From: an uncultured Granulosicoccus sp.
Lineage (GTDB): Bacteria; Pseudomonadota; Gammaproteobacteria; Granulosicoccales; Granulosicoccaceae
Assembly (NCBI GenBank): GCA_938003775.1
Contig: CALKXZ010000479.1
Location: forward strand, 1 to 35,632
DNA length: 35,632 nucleotides
Direction: 5' to 3'
The notes below the pieces were generated by a model that did not search any database, was not told the origin of the DNA, and saw nothing but the letters and a program-made list of their open reading frames with translations. Numbering within the stretch: the stretch's first letter is position 1; each line of letters begins with the position of its first letter. This document shows positions 30,841-35,632 of the stretch, piece by piece. The position numbers were made by a program, and so were the translations under genes.

Positions 30841-31833
30841 ATGCAAACAGAATTCCTCAAGCCACGAATTGTCGACGTATCGGCTGCCAACGCGAACCAC
30901 GCGAAAGTAACGCTTGAGCCGTTGGAACGTGGGTTTGGCCATACGCTGGGTAACGCGTTGCGCCGCATATTACTGTCATCCATGCCCGGTGCTGCTTTCT
31001 TCGAAGCAGAAATTGAAGGTGTGTTGCACGAGTACACCACCATGGAAGGTGTCCAGGAGGACGTACTCGATATTCTGCTTAATCTGAAGGGTGTATCGAT
31101 CGTGATGCATGCCAAGGAAGAAGCTACGTTGAAACTGGTTAAGCAAGGTCCGTGCGTTGTGACCGCCGCTGATATCACGTTAGACCACGACATAGAAATC
31201 ATCAATCCAGACCATGTTATCTGCCACCTGACAGGCGACATCAATCTGAATATGACACTGCGTGCCCGAGTTGGCCGAGGCTATGAGCCAGCGTCGCACC
31301 GCACACTGGAAGAGGGCGAAAGCCGACCTATCGGCACCTTGCAAATTGACAGCTCCTTTAGCCCAGTGCATCGCGTGGCCTACAATGTGGAGAGTGCGCG
31401 TGTTGAACAGCGTACCGACCTGGACAAGCTGATAGTTGATCTGGAAACCAACGGCACCATTGATCCTGAAGAAGCCATTCGCAAGGCAGCGACTATCCTG
31501 CAGGAGCAGCTGTCGGTATTTGTCGATCTGAAAGCAGAGACGACGACACCAGAAGAAGAGCAGGCGTCCGATATTGATCCGATTCTGCTGCGTCCGGTAG
31601 ATGACCTTGAGCTGACGGTACGATCAGCAAACTGTCTGAAAGCTGAAAACATCTACTACATCGGTGACCTGATTCAACGCACCGAAGTAGAATTGTTGAA
31701 AACGCCTAACCTGGGCAAGAAGTCACTGACTGAGATCAAGGACGTATTGGCACAGCAGGCACTTTCACTGGGTATGCGCCTGGAAAATTGGCCACCACCC
31801 GAGCTGCAGAAGCAGCGCGAGATGGCTAAGTAA
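30841..31833 (+). CDS. rpoA: DNA-directed RNA polymerase alpha subunit
   Basis: '[29 protein letters not shown]', '[24 protein letters not shown]', '[22 protein letters not shown]'. The ORF track begins 9 nt earlier at a TTG. Confidence 0.99.
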   Translation: MQTEFLKPRIVDVSAANANHAKVTLEPLERGFGHTLGNALRRILLSSMPGAAFFEAEIEGVLHEYTTMEGVQEDVLDILLNLKGVSIVMHAKEEATLKLVKQGPCVVTAADITLDHDIEIINPDHVICHLTGDINLNMTLRARVGRGYEPASHRTLEEGESRPIGTLQIDSSFSPVHRVAYNVESARVEQRTDLDKLIVDLETNGTIDPEEAIRKAATILQEQLSVFVDLKAETTTPEEEQASDIDPILLRPVDDLELTVRSANCLKAENIYYIGDLIQRTEVELLKTPNLGKKSLTEIKDVLAQQALSLGMRLENWPPPELQKQREMAK

Positions 31834-31848
31834 GAACGAGATAAGACT

Positions 31849-32223
31849 ATGAGACATCGTAAGAGTGGGCGTCAGCTCAACCGTAATTCTAGCCATCGCA
31901 AGGCCATGTTCCGTAACATGGCAGCTTCCCTGGTAGAGCATGAGTCAATCAAGACGACTGTGCCCAAAGCTAAGGAGTTGCGTCGGGTGATTGAACCCAT
32001 GATCACCAACGCCAAGCAGGATAACGTCGCCAAGCGTCGCCAGGCATTCGATCGCCTGCGCGATAAGGCAGCAGTTGGAAAACTGTTTTCCGTGATTGGT
32101 CCACGGTTCGCTAATCGGCCCGGTGGTTATACACGCATCCTGAAGTGCGGCATGCGCCCCGGTGACAACGCACCCATGGCTATCATTGAGTTCGTGGAAC
32201 GCAGCGAAGTTGTGTCGGAGTAG
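31849..32223 (+). CDS. rplQ: 50S ribosomal protein L17
   Basis: [50 protein letters not shown]. Confidence 0.99.
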   Translation: MRHRKSGRQLNRNSSHRKAMFRNMAASLVEHESIKTTVPKAKELRRVIEPMITNAKQDNVAKRRQAFDRLRDKAAVGKLFSVIGPRFANRPGGYTRILKCGMRPGDNAPMAIIEFVERSEVVSE

Positions 32224-32280
32224 CACGCTCACAGATCATGTCGCGGCTCTCTGACACGTACAGAGGGTCGGTGTATAAAG

Positions 32281-32314
32281 AAAGGCCTGCGCTGGTATAG
32301 CTCGGGCCTTTTTT
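32281..32314 (+). terminator. Intrinsic terminator at the end of the alpha operon
   Basis: AAAGGCC...GGCCTTT stem followed by a T tract downstream of rplQ. Confidence 0.85.
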
Positions 32315-32473
32315 CGTTTTAGATGTTGCAGAGTGTGTGGCAACCAAAAGCACACCTACGCTTGTTTGCACAGAGAGTCGTCGAGTCAATATCGCTAGAA
32401 ATTTCCTGCTCTGTCCTGACGCCCTTGGTGTTGATGCGCGTCGGGTCATCAGCTGTATTCAGGATCAAACCTC

Positions 32474-34270
32474 ATGACAGACGTCGGTACCAGTTTCAGC
32501 GCGTTACTTCACCTACTGCGATACGCGCACGGTTACCGCACGCGTATTATCTTGGCCAGTACCTGTTCCGCATTGAACACCCTGTTCGATATCATGCCGG
32601 AGATATTGATCGGTGTTGCAATTGATGTTGTGGTGAACCAGCAAGAGAGCTTTCTCGCAGGCTTTGGTGTTGATACCCCGCAGGCCCAGATCATCATGCT
32701 CGGTTTTCTGACCTTGCTGATCTGGGCTGGTGAGTCGTTGTTTCAATATTTGTATCTCATACTCTGGCGCAATCTTGCTCAAGACCTGCAGGCTGATCTA
32801 CGCCAGGATGCCTATGACCAGGTGCAGCGTCAGGACATGGGCTTCTTCGAGTCGCGAAGCTCGGGGGAACTCACCGCCATACTCAATGATGATGTGAATC
32901 AGCTTGAGCGTTTTCTTGATGGGGGTGCCAACGATTTTCTGCAAGTGTTTGTCAGTGTCACACTGATCGGTGGGGTGTTCTTTATTATTTCCCCGAGTAT
33001 TGCACTGCTGGCTTTCACACCAATTCCCGTCATTATTTGGGGTGCGTTCTTTTTCATGCGTAAAGCCACACCGTTGTATGCCGATGTGCGCGCCAGGGTG
33101 GCTGATCTATCGAGCAGGCTGGGCAATAACATAGGTGGCATGGCCACGATCAAGTCATTTACTGCAGAAACCCGCGAAAGTGATCGTCTGCGCAGCGCCA
33201 GTAATGATTACGTGCAAGCCAATCGGCGTGCCATCAAGGTCAGTTCTGCGTTCGTACCGCTGATCAGAATGGCCATACTGGCAGGCTTTCTCGCTACGTT
33301 TATTCTCGGTGGTATGAAAGCGCTGGATGGCAGCTTAAATGTGGGTGCCTACGGCATGCTGGTGTTCCTGACACAGCGATTATTATGGCCACTAACCCGT
33401 CTGGCTCAAACCGTTGATCTTTACGAAAGAGCCATGGCCAGTACCCGCCGCATTCTTCGTTTGATCGAAACGCAAACTGAGGTACGCGACACGGGCAGCC
33501 AGGAGCTGTCGACCGATGAGCCGGGCGCTGTGGTGTTTGACGCTGTGTCTTTTCACTACCCAGGAACCCGAACTGGAATCTCGTCCATATCTTTGGATAT
33601 AGAGGCGGGAACCACCACCGCGCTGGTGGGAACAACCGGTTCAGGTAAATCCACGTTGATAAAACTGTTGCTACGTTTTTATGCTGTTGATAACGGTGTT
33701 ATCAGTATTGATGGAGTACCGATACATGAACTGTCGTTAAAGTCCTTGCGCCAGACGATCGGCCTGGTCAGTCAAGATGTCTTTTTATTCGAGGGCAGTA
33801 TCTGGGACAACATAGCCTATGGCAATCCGCAGGCTTCAGATGAAGCCATCATGCATGCCGCCATTGCTGCAGAGGCGATGGAGTTCATTGATGCTCTACC
33901 ACAACGCTTTGACACGTTGGTCGGAGAACGGGGTATTAAGTTATCAGGAGGGCAACGACAACGATTGTCCTTAGCCAGAGCCATATTGAAAGATCCGCCC
34001 ATTCTGATTCTGGATGAAGCAACCAGCGCAGTTGATAATGAAACCGAAGCAGCCATTCAACGTTCACTGGCTATTATTTCAAAAGACCGCACAGTACTGG
34101 TTGTTGCGCACAGGCTTAGCACTATTGTTGCAGCGGAGCGTATTGTGGTGCTTGAAAATGGAATGATTGTGGAACAAGGTACACACAGACAACTGATCAA
34201 CACTGATGGCCACTATGCCCGTCAATGGGCTGTGCAAACCGGTGCTGTTCAACTAGCCGGTATCTCATGA
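32474..34270 (+). CDS. ABC transporter, fused transmembrane and ATPase domains (MsbA/ABCB-type exporter)
   Basis: TM half, then Walker [32 protein letters not shown], Walker B ILILDEATSAVD, H-loop VVAHRLST. Confidence 0.95.
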   Translation: MTDVGTSFSALLHLLRYAHGYRTRIILASTCSALNTLFDIMPEILIGVAIDVVVNQQESFLAGFGVDTPQAQIIMLGFLTLLIWAGESLFQYLYLILWRNLAQDLQADLRQDAYDQVQRQDMGFFESRSSGELTAILNDDVNQLERFLDGGANDFLQVFVSVTLIGGVFFIISPSIALLAFTPIPVIIWGAFFFMRKATPLYADVRARVADLSSRLGNNIGGMATIKSFTAETRESDRLRSASNDYVQANRRAIKVSSAFVPLIRMAILAGFLATFILGGMKALDGSLNVGAYGMLVFLTQRLLWPLTRLAQTVDLYERAMASTRRILRLIETQTEVRDTGSQELSTDEPGAVVFDAVSFHYPGTRTGISSISLDIEAGTTTALVGTTGSGKSTLIKLLLRFYAVDNGVISIDGVPIHELSLKSLRQTIGLVSQDVFLFEGSIWDNIAYGNPQASDEAIMHAAIAAEAMEFIDALPQRFDTLVGERGIKLSGGQRQRLSLARAILKDPPILILDEATSAVDNETEAAIQRSLAIISKDRTVLVVAHRLSTIVAAERIVVLENGMIVEQGTHRQLINTDGHYARQWAVQTGAVQLAGIS

Positions 34271-35304
34271 TGACAACAACTCTGCTTGCTCACCCGCCTA
34301 TTACTGTGATTGGTGCAGGTTCGTGGGGCACTGCGTTGGCCATACAACTGGCCCGTGCGGGAAGTGAGGTAACGTTATGGGGGCGCAACCCCAAGTTCAT
34401 GCAACAACTGGCACATGCGCGTTGCAACGAGCGGTATTTGCCCGGTGCACAGTTCCCGACTAATCTGACGATCGAAGCGAATTGGGATAAGGCCATTCGT
34501 GGCACGAATCGACTACTTGTCTCTGTTCCCAGCCACGCGTTCAGAGCTGTTCTTGAAGACCTCAAGCGCGAACCGGAAGCGTGGCGTGCTTGTTTGGAGC
34601 TGGCCTGGGCAACCAAGGGTTTTGAATTAAGTACGGGATTATTGCCCCATCAACTGGTGATGAGTTTACTGCCCGAGTGCGGTAACTATGCGGTGGTGTC
34701 CGGACCCACCTTCGCGCTGGAAGTGGGTGCTGGGTTGCCAACAGCGATCACCGTCGCAGCAGCCAACGATGGCTGGGCAACTCATATGGCCAATGCCTTA
34801 CGCACTAAGACATTCATTGCTTATACCTCGGAAGATATTGTTGGTGTTGAAATTGGTGGCGCGGTTAAAAATGCACTGGCCATAGGCGCAGGCTTGTCCG
34901 ATGGACTGGGTTTTGGTGCTAACGCTCGTATAGCGCTGATCAACCGCGGTCTGCGAGAGTTATCTCGACTCGGGCTTGCTATGGGGGCACGACAGGAAAC
35001 CTTTGTCGGGCTGGCCGGTATGGGAGACTTGGTACTGACCTGCACTGACAATCAATCACGCAATCGGCGTATGGGGTTGGCCCTGGCATCGGGTCGTTCA
35101 GTGGAAGAAGCGGCTGAAGAAATTGGTCAGGTGGTTGAAGGCGTTGGGGCGGCAAGCGCTGTTTATGAGCAGGCGCAGCGTTTGAATGTACGTATGCCTA
35201 TTATCGAGCAGATATACCGAGTCGTTGTTGAAGGCGTGAACCCACGCGATGCAGTTGAAGTGCTACTGAATCGCGAGTTGGGGGCTGGAGCAGAACACGG
35301 GTAA
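34267..35304 (+). CDS. gpsA: Glycerol-3-phosphate dehydrogenase [NAD(P)+]
   Basis: ITVIGAGSWGTALAIQLARAGSEVTLWGRN...; VVSGPTFALEV; 'GGAVKNALAIGAGLSDGLGFGANARIALINRGLREL'; 'GLAGMGDLVLTCTDNQSRNRRMG'. Start overlaps the ABC exporter stop. Confidence 0.98.
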   Translation: MMTTTLLAHPPITVIGAGSWGTALAIQLARAGSEVTLWGRNPKFMQQLAHARCNERYLPGAQFPTNLTIEANWDKAIRGTNRLLVSVPSHAFRAVLEDLKREPEAWRACLELAWATKGFELSTGLLPHQLVMSLLPECGNYAVVSGPTFALEVGAGLPTAITVAAANDGWATHMANALRTKTFIAYTSEDIVGVEIGGAVKNALAIGAGLSDGLGFGANARIALINRGLRELSRLGLAMGARQETFVGLAGMGDLVLTCTDNQSRNRRMGLALASGRSVEEAAEEIGQVVEGVGAASAVYEQAQRLNVRMPIIEQIYRVVVEGVNPRDAVEVLLNRELGAGAEHG

Positions 35305-35377
35305 GGTTCTTCAATAATCGATAACAGCGCGCGGTGGATGCGTGTGGATTAGCTGTTCTTATGGCAGCTGTGGAAAG

Positions 35378-35412
35378 GTACCAGCATTGGATAAAAGTAC
35401 CAGCATTGGATA
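35378..35412. repeat. Short tandem duplication, 19 bp period
   Basis: GTACCAGCATTGGATA occurs at 35378-35393 and 35397-35412. Confidence 0.85.
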
Positions 35413-35503
35413 TTCGACAATTCACAATATTCACGCAGCAATGTCTTTCGATTTCGCGCCTGTTATGTTGGCATTTTTAAACAATTTCAGCGTACTTCAA
35501 AAC

Positions 35504-35570
35504 CATGATTCTATACGGGTAGAGTGGAATACGTGACGTGTGCCCGTGACTCTACACGTCTAGAATCGTG
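35504..35570. repeat. Long imperfect inverted repeat
   Basis: CATGATTCTATACGGGTAGAGT / ACTCTACACGTCTAGAATCGTG: 19/22 complementary around a 23 nt spacer. Confidence 0.8.
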
Positions 35571-35632
35571 AGGCGCCGTCAGATAGCCACGATCTGACCA
35601 ATCGATGAATTGCAGATAGTCCGTTCAAAATG

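Overview
Gammaproteobacterial-type chromosomal segment. From left to right: (1) the end of a polar amino-acid ABC transporter (permease C-terminus and ATPase). (2) Three tRNAs (Tyr-GTA, Gly-TCC, Thr-GGT), then tuf (EF-Tu) and rpsJ (S10), closed by a strong intrinsic terminator. (3) About 15 kb of unrelated genes: M19 dipeptidase, Dabb-domain protein, putative delta-class carbonic anhydrase, a reverse-strand sugar ABC transporter, a MAPEG protein, bacterioferritin and its [2Fe-2S] ferredoxin, a second forward-strand sugar ABC transporter with a ketose 3-epimerase-like TIM-barrel protein, and DNA-3-methyladenine glycosylase I. (4) The remaining S10-spc-alpha ribosomal block, rplC to rplQ, including secY, rpmJ and rpoA. 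(5) An ABC exporter and gpsA. The most unusual feature is the architecture. rpsJ is separated from rplC by about 15 kb, and tuf has tufB-type upstream context (tRNAs) with tufA-type downstream context (rpsJ), which suggests recombination between the two tuf copies. A structured, T-tract-bearing leader sits directly upstream of rplC and may be a relocated S10-operon (L4-type) leader. I found no CRISPR array, prophage, intact IS element or obvious defence system. All product calls come from reading the translated sequences; no database search was run.
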